Assembly: GCA_944990035.1 (NCBI GenBank)
Contig: CALYLX010000005.1
Location: 1-64,000, forward strand
Direction: 5' to 3'
DNA length: 64,000 nucleotides
Source: Clitopilus passeckerianus
Taxonomy: Eukaryota > Basidiomycota > Agaricomycetes > Agaricales > Entolomataceae
Positions 21,196 through 33,122 of this stretch are shown here, in pieces; position 1 is the first letter of the stretch, and each line of letters opens with the position of its first letter. The notes beneath the pieces are model-generated. The model did no database searches and was not told where the DNA came from. It saw nothing but the letters and a program-made list of their open reading frames with translations. Made by a program: the position numbers and the translations under genes.

Positions 21196-24100
21196 TCAGC
21201 TATTCGCCTTCAACACCATCTCCTCCAACGATATAGCCTTCGGATCTGCCCCTGCAGTCCAAACCGCATCATCCTGAATATACACCTGCAGGCCCCCTTT
21301 GCCATCCGCGGTCATGCTAACTCTGTAAATCGGCATCCTTGAAATCTCATGCGCCTTCCCAGTAGGCACGAACAACAAGTTATGTGACGCCGCATACTCC
21401 TCCACAATCGACTTGAACGTAATCTCCTTGCCCAACGTCGACGGCTTCGGCACCTTTGGTGGTACTCCCTTTGCGCCACTGGATATGGAGTGACTTGCAG
21501 CAGCTTGCTCTGCCCTGAAGTCGGGTCGGGGAAGCTTGGTGGGTGCATCTGGACCCAGTTCGAGAGCCTTGTTCATCAACTGAAGACCACGAGTGAAGCC
21601 ACGGTTGACTCCTGGTATATTATGTATTTCTTCAGGGAAAACCTTCTTCCAGTCCTCATACCACTTCGACACCTCACTGAAGCTGACTCGAGGTTGAATG
21701 AGCCAGATGTGGAGGACATCGAGCCATTTGGGGAAGAACTCGGCCTCGAGGATTTGAGCGATGATGGATGGTCGGACAATCTTGACCCAACCCAAAACTT
21801 GTTGCAGTGGTTCCATCTTCTGGTCTCGAGGATTGATGCGGAATTCGGTTCGTAGCACTGCACCAAGCTTGGGTACAATGTACTTGAGCAACATGGAGTC
21901 CCACTCGCCAGCATCAAAGACCTAGAACGAAGGATTGTCAGAAATGTTGACGCAACGGATTAAGAGTCGCTTACATTCTTCCAAGCTGGTAACTCAGCAG
22001 GAACTGTATCACCAGCAATCCAGCCTCTGAGTAACCCCTTAATCTTCCTCCTCGCATCCCCAATAAACTCTTCCATCCTCAAGCCGACATGAGGCAGCCA
22101 GGGGAAAACTATCTCTTGAAGAGATCCGTGACTCTTCTTGGGGTTCCAACTTGCGACTGCCTTTTGCACCTTCGGTAGAATAAGTTGGTCGAGGAGGTTG
22201 TCCCTGATGAAAGGTGGGAGGAAAGTTGACCATGCGTCATAGAGCTTCACAGCGGGCTGCGGGTCCTCTGGAGCCCAATCGTTATTGATAGATGTTCGGA
22301 CCCGTGGCAGCCAGACGTTCCACAAGAGGCTCTCGAAAGGAGTCATCATCTTTGGACTGTATAAGGATTCGTTAGAGTCATTCTCATGAATAGAGAACCG
22401 ATATATGACGTACGCTTGAGGTGCAGCTGCTCTGAAATGGCCCGCGCTGGAGCCAAAGATGCTGACTTCGTTATTTGGAGGTTTCTCCTCTTCTGTGTTA
22501 ACTCGCAATGCTCGACGCCACGTGCGGAATGTCGTTACGAATGCCGCGGGTTCTTCTAAGGGGTTCCAATTGGTCACAAGTCTTCGGAGTAAAGGAGCAA
22601 TGGCAGCGACGACAATTTCATCCAACCGGTATCGCTCGAACTCGTTCGAGAACTGAGTAACCAGGGTGTAAAATAGCGGGGAGAAAGGCTCAAGTGACGC
22701 CTCGTAGACGCTTGCAAGCTCTTTGGATTTGGCGCCAATGTCGTTGGTAACGAGTTGGATCTTTTGTAGTTTCTCAATTACTGGGAGAGGTAACGTCAGT
22801 AAAGGCTGGGATATTAATGGATGAGAGTAGGCTCACAGTCAGCTTCATCAGCAACCTTCTTGCGTAGACGGGCATCTTCACTGGAAGAGAATTTTCTCCT
22901 CTCTTCCAGGGCTTTTGCTTCTCGAGCAAGGCCGTCCAGGTCCCCTTTGCAAGCGTCGGCTATAAGCTTGACGTTGTATCGGACTTCAGGTATCCGGGTT
23001 GGGTCATTGGAAGGTGCCCAGGAATTGAGCGAGATGTCGGCGAGTGAGGAGACTTCTTTAGGCTGAAAGGACGAAGAGTGTGAACCCGCAGCATTGGCAA
23101 AGTAGCTGGAGAGACTTACCACTGCTCCCGTTGCATCTATAATCTGGCCGAGTCCTGCATTAGGCGTATCCTGGCCAGCTTCGGCCAGAATTTGCTCGTA
23201 AGTCTTGTGTTCCAATTTCGTCTTGACTTTCTTTGGTTTCTTCCAGACGTCTGAACGTTTCTGTTCCTGCGCCTTGATCTTCTTCCTGAAAGCCTTCGTC
23301 TTGGCGTCTTCTTCGTCGTCAGAAACCGCCTCTCCACGCCGCCTAGCCTCTGCTTTCGATTGCTCCGTCTTCTCCTTGAACCCCTTGAAGGCGATACCCA
23401 TTTTTTGAGGCCGCAACTTCGTTTCGACGGGAGTAGCAATGCCTTCCCCAGACGCTCCCAGACCTTCGCCGGCCTTCCAACCCATCTTCTCAAGCATTCG
23501 GGCACCAAAGGAGCCTTGCATCTTATTAAACGCCAACATATCATTGGCACCGAAGGAAGGAGCTGGTTTGGCAGGAGCTGAGCTGCGAACAAAGGATTTT
23601 CTGGCGGCCTGGCCAAAAGCTGTAGGCATGTCATCGGTCGGGGCTGGTGAAGGGGAGGGCGAAGCAGGTTTGACACTGCTGCGAGCGCCAATTCCACCTC
23701 TTCTGCTCATCGGTTGCATGGTTTCGGTCTGGGTAACAAGGCCATCTGCTCCCTTGTCCGCGACAGTGAACGAGGGGGTAGCGGTCCCAGCAAGTCCGAA
23801 GCCTTTTGAAAATGCAGCTTTCATGCCTAAGCCGCCGAATCGAGGTCGTTCCGGTTCCTCGTCCTGATCATCTTCACGAATGCGAGGTGAAGGTGGTCTG
23901 GTGGGTTCAGAAGCGTCAGAATTTTCCTCGAGATCTCCAGTCTCAGCATCCTCGCCTTCAGAGCTATCTTCTTCATCGTCAGATGCCTGATCTATTGGCA
24001 TCTGCTCTTCTTCATCGTCTCCTGCGGCGTCCAATTTGGGTTCAACTTTTGCGTCCGATGTGACGAAGGCGGGTGCTTTGGTCCAGTCACTCTTGCGTGT

Positions 24101-24325
24101 ATCCCTTTTACCCCTGGATCTTCCACTTTCCTCCTCGCTATCGTCTCCGAACACGCCGTAAATGGCGTCTTCCTTTCCACCTTTTCGCCTCCGCTTGTGT
24201 TTATACGCATTGGCAAACAGGTCGCGTTCCTCGCGCTCGAGAGGGTCCATATCTCCGTCGTCCATATCGGACTGGTTAGAGGAGTCCGAGTCCGAGTCGT
24301 CAAGCATTCGCTTTCTACGAGCCAT
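21196..24325 (-). CDS. G-patch splicing factor, TFIP11/Ntr1 (Spp382) family
   Basis: Spliceosome disassembly factor that recruits and activates the DEAH helicase Prp43/DHX15 through its G-patch. Starts at 24325 with MARRKRMLDD, an acidic N-terminal domain with DPLEREERDLFANAYKHKRR typical of the family, then the G-patch MLEKMGWKAGEGLGASGEG followed by METKLRPQKMG-like sequence (here VETKLRPQKMGIAFKG). The long C-terminal GCFC domain is split over three or four exons and includes WNPKKSHGSLQEIVFPWLPH, AEFFPKWLDVLHIWL, EVSKWYEDWKKVFPEEI and the ending ISLEEMVLKANS. The length of roughly 950 residues fits fungal orthologues. The upstream ATG-like extension uses a non-ATG codon and was not chosen. 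Confidence 0.93.
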
Positions 24326-25147
24326 GCTGGGTGAGATGCTCCAAGTCAAGCAGCCGAACTTTCAGCAGGCAGGAGTCAGTGATCTGTTAGTCACTGGGAC
24401 CGTGAGAACAACCTTCTATTTTCTGTTTCCCATCCACGCCCAAAGCGCCTGTGTCAACGGAAGAAACTCTGACTATGAGCGCCCTGATTATTACCCAGCA
24501 ATCGGCGGATTTGAACGCTCTGATGTCGCTACAGAAAGATAGGTACCATTGAATTTCGTGGGTTTTTGACCATATGGCCCGGTCTATTTACGCAGAACAT
24601 ACGCATCACTTGATTGCACCTTTTGATCCCGCCCACATTCTTTTCTCAAGTTCCCAAGAAGATTTTACCGACCGCGCCTGTCATTCTACATATAACGCAA
24701 GGGGGAACAACGGGGATGCTGCCATACGACCACGGCTCTTCGCAAACAATTAGCTGAAAGTGCCTTCCGGCAAACCAATTGTTGTCGCTGTGAGTCTTAT
24801 TGTCTGTTCTCTGATGCCAACACGGCCCGGAGAAAGGTCCTGCCTTTCTTGACAGAGGTCCCAGTGTATTCTCAACACGATACGAGGTCAGGCAGTCGCT
24901 GGGCAGAATATAGATCACTGCATTCACAATAGCCAGGGCCTCCCAAAGGCCTACTGTACCTTTCCTGCCGACGGAATGGCTTAGCTATTCTCGGCGCATG
25001 ATGCCATGCAGGGCCCAATTGTCCGGGATATCCTTCCGTCTCAATTTTCGAGAATTGTTATCCAACTATATATACCTTTGACCACAATCACTGACCGCCC
25101 ATCCGACAGACAGGTTCTGCATACCCCCCTTCCCTAATACCTGAGCC
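24326..25147. other. Divergent intergenic region, TFIP11 / carboxypeptidase
   Basis: Shared 5' region of two divergent genes, 822 bp. A minus-strand 93-codon open frame at 24646-24927 shows no protein-like features and no ATG context. The carboxypeptidase side ends with a TATA-like element listed separately. Confidence 0.5.
25067..25074 (+). promoter_or_regulatory. TATA-like box of the carboxypeptidase gene
   Basis: TATATATA lies 74 bp upstream of the carboxypeptidase ATG. The position suits a TATA element with a short 5' UTR, common for strongly regulated secreted enzymes in fungi. Inferred from sequence only. Confidence 0.5.
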
Positions 25148-27627
25148 ATGTTCTCGTCCGGTCGCGCTCTTTGCGCTTCATATTTATTGGCCCTAGTCAC
25201 GGTCGCCTTCTCGCTCCCTAGTAGCTTCCCTCATGTATATCCCGGTCAGCCTGCAGGAGACTATAGTCCCTCATGGCAGTCTTGTGCGTTCACCCAAAAT
25301 CCACAGCTCGACCGTTCACTAACAACACAACAGATTTCCAGGTTACTAAAAAGCTCCCTAATGTAAACTTTGACATCGGTCGTTCCTTCGCTGGAAACCT
25401 CCCCGTTCAGCGTGCGGGGCATCCGAACAACACACTCTTCTTCTGGGGTTTCGAGAAGAAGGTCGGATCCTTGACGAACGCTGCTTCCAGCAACAAGGAT
25501 CCCTGGGCCATCTGGCTCAACGGAGGGTGAGCCTCTTGAGCCCTCTCCATTCCTCTCCCCGTGCCTAACCTTCGGATGTATTAGACCGGGCTCCTCAAGC
25601 ATGCACGGCTTGTTCTTCGAGGTCCGTATCGCACTGGCACTTCATTTCGCTTCCCCTTGACGTGCTGAACGCCATCCCGTAGAATGGACCCATTCATATC
25701 AAACCCGATTACAGCCTTGAAGCAAACAAATATTCTTGGAATAGGCTCGTCGATTACTTCTGGATTGATCAACCTGTGTAAGTGCACACATGGCGAAATC
25801 GGACCTCGCTAAACTGACTTCTCCCTGCAGTGGCGTTGGCTTTGCTACCGCGGATGCGGATGGGTATGTCAACAACGAGGATATGGTGGGAGAAGACTTT
25901 GTACGTTAGATTCATCGTTATGACAACTCTCTATTCTGATGGCTTAATTTAGATGGGATTCCTGGCCAATCTCGTCAAGGTCTTCCCTGGTCTCAAGAAC
26001 CGCCCGCTCATCCTTACTGGAGAGAGCTACGCCGGCGTATACGTTGTCAGTCTAGCAGCTTATTCGGTTCTCCGACATCTACTCATAGCCAACAGCCCAA
26101 TATCCTCAAAGCCTACTTCAACACCCCCAACCCGCCGGTCACCATCTCGAAGATTGCTATCGGCGATGGTTCATACACAAACGAACAAACCTTCGAACAG
26201 GCGCCAGCAACCACTATCGTCGAAACCTACCCCCAAATCGTCGGCTACGACAAGGACGTCTTCAAATATCTCGAGAAAATGTCCTCCCTCTGCCAATACG
26301 ACGTCAAGCTCACATACCCTCAGCAAGGAGGCATCATCCCGGCTATTCCTCTCAACCTCCCCACTGGCCGTGACATCCCCTGGAAGTTTAGGAACCAACT
26401 CTCGTACCGCAAGTTCTTCCAAGCACTTCAGGCCAGGCAGTTGGAGAAGCGAGATGTACGCATCCGTGGCCGACAGGTCAATACCGTGGACAAGAGCCAG
26501 TTCTGGGTTGGAAGGTCGAATGATACACTTGACCCTTGGGTGCGTTTTTTTTCGGGAACTATTCGACGTTCAACACTGATGGGAATGGGAAACTATAGTA
26601 TGGCTGCTTGGTACTCGACATGGCGCTCGATTACGCTGTGAACTACACTCTGCCGTACAACATCGACGAGGGATTCAATGTGTACGATATCACGGATGCA
26701 ACCAACCCCTCCATTAATCAAGATGCCAGCAAGTTCATGAATGGTCAGTACAGGCTGTTGGCTGTATTCAAACGGACATGTTTCTTAACGCCAAATTTCA
26801 CAGATGCAACTGTTCGTGCTGCACTCCATGCCCCAACGAGTAAGAACTGGACAGTCAGCTTCCGATACGTCTTTGGAGAGACAGGACCGGATAACGTTAG
26901 TAAGTACCATTCATTGCGCACCTGCCGTACCTTACTGATCGAACCCCCCTCTCGTAGTCGAAGAACGCAGCCCAGAGCCCATGAACTGGTTCTCAGAGAT
27001 GGCAACAAACGCTACGGCAAAGAACATCGGCATCATCCTATTCTCAGGCAACAATGATGCTCTTATTCCTCACTGGGGCACAGAAAGTGAGTTGCTCGTT
27101 TGAATTATTTAACAGCAACAGTGACTGATTCTTGTATTAGTCGCTATCCAGAACACTACCTTCGGAGGTATCCAAGGGTTCACAGTGAAACCTTCGACGC
27201 CATGGTACAGCAATGGCAAATTCGCTGGTATCATCCGTCAAGAGCGAGGCTGGACATACGTTCTTTTCGACAAGGCTGGACACATGGTCCCCCTTGATCA
27301 ACCCGCTAACGTGAGATTCTCCTCGCTAATTTATCAAATTATTCATACTGACGCTTTGATCAGGCCTACACATTCTTGCAAAAGTTCGTTTTGGGCAACG
27401 ATCAGACTGGCCTTGTCATAAAGACTCCATCTGGGGCAGTCCAGGTTATCGGCGGTACCGACCCAAAACTTGCTGAGGATATCCTTCCAGGAGAAGACGC
27501 TATTTATTACGGCCAAGGGACCAAAGCCTCATCCTACATATATCCAGCAGCGACTCGCGCTGCCTGGTCTGCATTCATCAAGACCGAGACCGCTTCACCG
27601 AAACCCACCTCAACGAGAAGGCATTGA
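25148..27627 (+). CDS. Secreted serine carboxypeptidase (peptidase family S10)
   Basis: Removes C-terminal residues from peptides. Likely secreted or vacuolar, since it opens with a signal peptide (MFSSGRALCASYLLALVTVA). The family order is complete: WAIWLNGG joined to PGSSSM over an intron, then NGPIHI, YSWNRLVDYFWIDQPVGVGF, the nucleophile motif LTGESYAGVYV, the catalytic Asp region LFSGNNDALIPHWGTE, and the catalytic His in FDKAGHMVPLDQP. About twelve GT-AG introns of 45-70 nt are needed. At 26047 a GTCAGT donor joins to an acceptor just before CCCAATATC. The C-terminal tail is Ser/Thr/Pro-rich, without an obvious GPI signal. The gene has a TATA-like element 74 bp upstream. Confidence 0.92.
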
Positions 27628-28022
27628 TGGCCTTTTCGTGGCTACTATAACCTTAGTTGACTGAGGGTCTAATCTTATTTTACCTATCTTTATCACGACC
27701 TTGGACTTGTACGACATCATATGAGCTAGACGCTCCGGCTGTATTGTTCTCGTTATCATTCATACCATGATGCATTGGCTTCCTTCTGTTGCAAGTACCC
27801 TTTCCGTAGAGCCCGCATGTTCTATATACCTTTGTATCCGCAATCAAGTTTCTGTTGGCTGTCTCCCCTTCCGTTTATTCTTAGAAAAGCCACAAAAATA
27901 GTCTACACACTCAGTGCACCCAAATTGGCAAACCTCGGACCAATCACAGGCGTGTTACGTCAGCCTCAGTCGCGTCTTGAGATCAAGCTTACGCGTCGAA
28001 TGAGCGTTGTTCATCGTAAATC
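27628..28022. other. Intergenic between carboxypeptidase and Rpt4
   Basis: 3' UTR of the carboxypeptidase and promoter of the Rpt4 gene. A 94-codon plus-strand frame (27775-28059) overlaps the Rpt4 start in another frame and is not supported. Confidence 0.5.
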
Positions 28023-29599
28023 ATGCAGGCCCAACCGTCAACATCGTCTGGCGCAATAGACGAGCGCAGGAAGAATGCTCTCAAAAGCTATAGAGATGTA
28101 AGTCCATATGAACGATATGCGTATAGTTGTGCTCATTATTCTTTAGAAAATGAAGCAGCATGAGCAGATGAGCGAGAACTTGAAGAATCGTGAGTTCCTC
28201 ATCTACGGCGAGCGACCAACGTTATTGAATCATCACCGTTTCAAGTGCGCTTTTCTCTGAAAGACTTGGAGAAAGGCTTTGCCAAGACGGAGGAGGACAT
28301 CAAAGCCGTGCAGTCTGTTGGACAGATCATTGGAGAAGTCATGAAGCAATTGGACGACGAACGGTGTAAGTCCTGGCCCTCTCTGTTGCAATCCTGAATT
28401 CAAACGTCTTCTCCAAGTCATTGTAAAAGCCTCCTCCGGACCAAGATACGTTGTATCATATCGACCAGCACTCCCAGCAGCTAAGCTGAAGACCGGAACC
28501 CGTGTATCACTCGATATGACTACCCTGACCATTATGCGGATATTGCCTCGAGAGGTCGACCCGCTTGTTTACAAGATGAGCTTGGAAGACCCCGGAGGAG
28601 CATCATTTGCTGGTATTGGTGGCTTGGGAGAGCAAGTGCGAGAACTCCGAGAGGTATGTCAAAGGGAATGGAATCTAGCATTGTATGCACAAGCTTATCC
28701 CGTACCCTGGCAGATCATCGAACTACCATTGCTCAACCCGGAATTGTTCCACCGAGTAGGGATCAAGCCACCCAAAGGTGTGCTTCTCTATGGACCACCA
28801 GGAACTGGAAAGACGCTGCTTGCAAGAGCAGTAGCAGCCACCCTCAACACCAACTTCCTGAAAGTTGTGTCCTCAGCTATTGTTGACAAGTACATCGGTG
28901 AAAGTGCCCGCGTGGTGCGAGAGATGTTTGGATATGCAAGAGACCATGAACCATGTGTTATCTTCATGGACGAAATCGATGCTATTGGTGGCCGTCGTTT
29001 CTCAGAAGGAACGAGCGCGGATCGTGAGATTCAGCGAACGTTAATGGAGGTAGGTCTCTCATTTCCCAGAACGATTCTTCATACTGACAGTAAATACTAG
29101 CTACTTAATCAAATGGATGGTTTCGATTCATTAGGGAAAACGAAGATCATCATGGCTACAAATCGACCAGATACTCTTGACCCCGCCTTGTTGCGACCTG
29201 GCCGTTTGGACAGAAAGATCGAGGTCCCCCTGCCAAATGAGCAGGCACGGATGGAGATCCTGAAGATTCACGCGGCTCCTGTGAATAAGGGTGGTGAGAT
29301 CGATTATGAAGCTATCGTCAAGGTAAGATTTCCTCTGCCCGTTGGCCGGGATAACAACATCTGAGTTGTTGCTAGTTAACGGATGCCTTCAACGGCGCTG
29401 ATCTACGAAATGTGGTGACGGAAGCTGGCATGTTTGCTATAAGAGATGACCGAGAGTATGTCAACCAGGAGGATCTCATGAAAGCAGCTCGTAAAGTCGG
29501 TGATGCGAAGAAGCACGAGAGTAAGCATCTGTTACACCTTTGTGTCCCAAGCCTGTTTCTAACCCACTTCTTCTAGCTAAATTGGAATACACTACATAG
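28023..29599 (+). CDS. RPT4: 26S proteasome regulatory ATPase Rpt4 (PSMC6)
   Basis: AAA ATPase of the 19S base ring that unfolds substrates and feeds them to the 20S core. The start at 28023 ([10 protein letters not shown]) leads into an N-terminal coiled coil, then [32 protein letters not shown], Walker [28 protein letters not shown], Walker [21 protein letters not shown], second region of homology [20 protein letters not shown], and the C-terminal [20 protein letters not shown]. These match Rpt4 rather than Rpt1-3, 5 or 6, particularly the [10 protein letters not shown] and REVDPLVY segments. It ends at a TAG at 29599 (LEYTT). Seven or so short introns interrupt the gene. The stop converges on the Sec1 gene, 180 bp away. 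Confidence 0.96.
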
Positions 29600-29779
29600 T
29601 CAGGCCACAACGGCACCCATCACCCATCGCTTACTTTCGCCCTGTACAACTTCATATTGTTATATAATTCATGAAAGACTCAACAAAGGTGCCCCAAGTT
29701 GTAAGGAATATAAATACATCCGGCAAATGAAAGAGGTAGGGCAAAATGTACGTGAATAAGAAGCAGCGAAAGTCCGAAC

Positions 29780-32700
29780 TCAGAACCTGAACAGCCCTCC
29801 CTTCTTTTTCTTCTTCTCATCCTTCCCAGTACCTGTCCCCGAAGTGGCAACTGAAGCTGAAGAATGCGCCGAAGAGTAAGAATTGGTTGGCGAAATCTTT
29901 GCAGGCTTGTGCAAACCCTGCGGCACGCGAAGTGACGAAGGGGCCTGTTGCTTCGGAGGTGCTGGCGGAGGGGGTGGATCCTTCGTAAAGTACTTCTCGT
30001 TGTAGTACACCTGGTACGGCCTCGGTTGATTGTCGTCACGGACACCATTTGGAAGTCCACGAGAACCAACACCTCCAAGTTCAAGGACCTTCAGATCATC
30101 GACAAAATGTCTGGGCGTAATTGTGTGAGAAGACCCGATGAGAATATCTTTGTTCAAAGCGGTGGATAACTGGTAACATTCCCTAATCTCCGAGTATGTG
30201 ACACCGCCGGCCATGAAAACGATGATGCGTTGCTTGTTGTCCTGTGTCGCACCGCCAGGTTTCGCGGCTCTGTGCCATGAGGGTTTCTGGCTACGTAAGG
30301 AGGTTGCTTGAGGTGGTGGAGAACGCAAGCTTGCAGCCACAGGTGCTGACGAGGGTGCTTCTTTGGCGTATGGGAAGACAGACTGGTCGAGCTTTCCGGA
30401 TACATGTTCCTGTGAGCCAAGGATATGAGTGAGAGAAAAACAAACAGCTGATCTTGAGTCTACCTCGAGGATTGTGTGAACCAGTGGTTTGTACCGGGAC
30501 AACTCGTACTCTTCTTCGGCCGTCTGCTTCTGTTTGATCTTCTTCTTAGTATCCTTGTCCGCTGCTGTCTGGATCTGGTGTCAGATGATTGAAAGGCAAA
30601 TATATTGTCGCAGCGTACTCTAGAAATCCGAACTCCCATGAGTGTCAGAGCATTGACAGCATCTTGTTCGGCAAGGGTCAGTCGAGCGTGCTGGTAGAGT
30701 CTCCTTCGATCTTCATCTGGGACACCATCTCGGAACTGGATATACAATGCCACTATTCGCACTTTATTCGCATTGCTAAACGTCAAGGCCTCAGCATAAA
30801 TAGTTGCAGTAGATCAAATTGAGATACATACACAACATCGCGAGTGTCAAGCAGGGGCACCATCTCCTCGACGAGATGTTTCGGTGTCTTTCCTTCTGAT
30901 GTTAGGCCAGTAGCACAATTCTTAAACGGACATCAGTGATAGAACATAATGAGGATGTAGGATCCAACCTGTTCAACATTCGCCACCAGAGGGAGCTTGT
31001 CTTGTTCAAAGATGGACATGCACTCCTGAGCCATATTCAAGTGCAACGAGAACTGCGACCAGTATGCATTAATGCGTCTTTTCCCAATGCATGAAATCTG
31101 ACCTTCTCGCGCTGTTCCTGATATTGCGGCAAGTTGGCCAACATCTCCTTCATGTCATTCAGACTGGCTGCTCCCTCCCTGAGATGAAATATGAATATTA
31201 GGGGATGCCTGACGTGATCATGGCATACCCTTTGAACACTGCGTTTTCCTCCAAGAATTTGTTGAAATCAGCCATTAGTTTGTCGATTGCTTCCCGCATG
31301 TGCATGTGGCGAACACTTGTCCAAACGGGGTCTTGGTCGCTGAGCGTAGCGGTCTTGTCCTCGAAAGCTCCTATAGAAGATTGGAATTTATACCTGGATA
31401 GTAGATGGTGAGTGATTAGCTCGGGTACGTAGTAGAAGAAGACAGACGTGTATTTAGTCCCGTTATCTATGGGTAGTAGGTCGTTGACCATTGCCTGGTA
31501 GGTGAATTCGTGTATGAAGGGCGCAACCATGTCCATCGCTCGGTCAGTTATGATTAGCGTAGCACGAGGTCGATTCAAGTCTGGTATTGCACTCGCTGGT
31601 TTCTGATGGACATGATAAGCTTGGGTGAGAGATTATCAGAGTAAGAGAAAACCCACAGCGAAATCAGGGTTGTTCTTCTTATGCTCTTCCAGATTTTTCT
31701 GAACCATGAAAGCAAGCAGTTTGGTCGGGAAATCGCTTTCCACAGCTTCGAAAGCGCGAGCATCTGCGCCTCGAGCCAAATTGGTTCGCCATCGCATGCT
31801 TTGTTCTTGTGCCGGAGGAGGGGGCCGTGTAGTCGCATGCGGCTTGAGAGGTCCTAGCGGCAGGTGATGCGACGGGACGTAGTATCGTATGAAGGGGAAT
31901 TCGTTAAGAGTGATGCATAGGTTCGTAATCTGTACAGGCAAATCGGATGAGCAACCCTGAAGCCAAACGTGAATCCTCAGTCTTACCATCTTGCTGGCGA
32001 AGAGAAGGTCTTCCTCTAATCTCGTACGGCATGATGGGTATAGCTGCTCAGTTCTTGGCGGACTGTACAGGCTGAAGAACAAGCCAGGTTCATGCAGGGT
32101 GAATGCTTGGGCCTCGGTCGCTAGAAACAGTCGTTAGCGTGCTGTGCCGAAGAAGCTCCAGTGAGGCCACCCACCCCAGAAGTTGATGAATAGCTCTTTC
32201 AAAGCTCTTAGATATGGTTCAGCGGGGGAAGACGTGAGTTGCTGGAACAATGAATCTTCCAGGCCTGGGTAATCACTTAAGGACAGCGCTTGCAAAAGAA
32301 AGTTGACCTGTTCTTACCTTCAACAAAGAACAAATGAGCGCCAGCATACTGCTGTCTCCCAGAGAAGTCCCTGATGATTCTGTCCACATTCTGGCTTGTG
32401 GGCATCACCAGATACAACGCCTCGAATCCAGGTTGGGGTTCTCGATTCGTATTGATCAATTCTATCACTGTTCATGCCACAAGAAGTGCGATGATCAACC
32501 AAAAACGCGTCCTTCGTGAGCCTGGCGAGCGAAACAAGGAAAGGTGAACGCACAAGTCACATTCTCCTCCAGAACATCAAATTGCTTCAATACTGAGCCC
32601 AGTAGCTTCTGCGAGAACTCATCCACGACCAGAATCTTCCATTTGCCTCCGACTTGTGGGGTTACCGATCGAATTGCGTCCAGAAACTCTATATTTATGC

Positions 32701-32785
32701 CATGGCGGCTTGATCAGTGGGCGTTGAAGGTTCAGGCGAGGCAACCATACGCACTATTTCTGACGACAGTTATCAGGGAAGTCAT
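29780..32785 (-). CDS. Sec1/Munc18 (SM) family exocytosis protein
   Basis: Binds syntaxin/SNARE complexes and promotes vesicle fusion at the plasma membrane. The start at 32785 gives MTSLITVVRN, joined to KFLDAIRSVTPQVGGKWKIL and VDEFSQKLLGSVLKQFDVLE. Further markers are VIELINTNREPQPGFEALYL-like sequence, RIIRDFSGRQQYAGAHLFFV, FPFIRYYVP, PRATLIITDRAMDMVAPFIH, EFTYQAMVNDLLPI, and the domain 3b motif IIVFMAGGVTYSEIRECYQL with ILIGSSHTITPRHFVDDL. The C-terminus is a Pro/Ser-rich tail ending in a Lys cluster (KKKKKGGLFRF). About ten introns. Among SM proteins (Sec1, Vps33, Sly1, Vps45) the FMAGG and ILIGSSH context and length (about 720) fit Sec1 best. Confidence 0.9.
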
Positions 32786-33122
32786 GGCCAGTTATGCTGC
32801 GACCTACGCCGCAGTCTGCAAGTTAGATCTTCGACGGAATAAATGTTGATTGAACTCAAAAACGCAGTGCAACCGTTTCTGCATTCCATTGGCGGCGATC
32901 TCCGATCGTTACATCGTCCTCACATGAAATTCCACAATCTAACAGGTGGCTGCAATAAATTCCCGAAAAAAACATAGAACATGAGATTACTGTATATGAT
33001 AATGATAGCTATCGAAAAATAGGTGAAAAGCATTTTAGATTCATTGTCCCTGTCGCTAATCCAGGCAACATCTCGTGGTCAACATCGTAATAAATATACC
33101 AAGTGGGTATCTAGGGGTTCTC
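32786..33122. other. Intergenic between Sec1 and chitin deacetylase
   Basis: Sec1 promoter and 3' UTR of the chitin deacetylase gene, both transcribed leftward. Nothing else seen. Confidence 0.5.

Noticed and set aside
24646..24927. 93-codon minus-strand frame between TFIP11 and the carboxypeptidase
   Set aside because: No protein-like composition, no homology recognised, and it occupies a shared promoter region.
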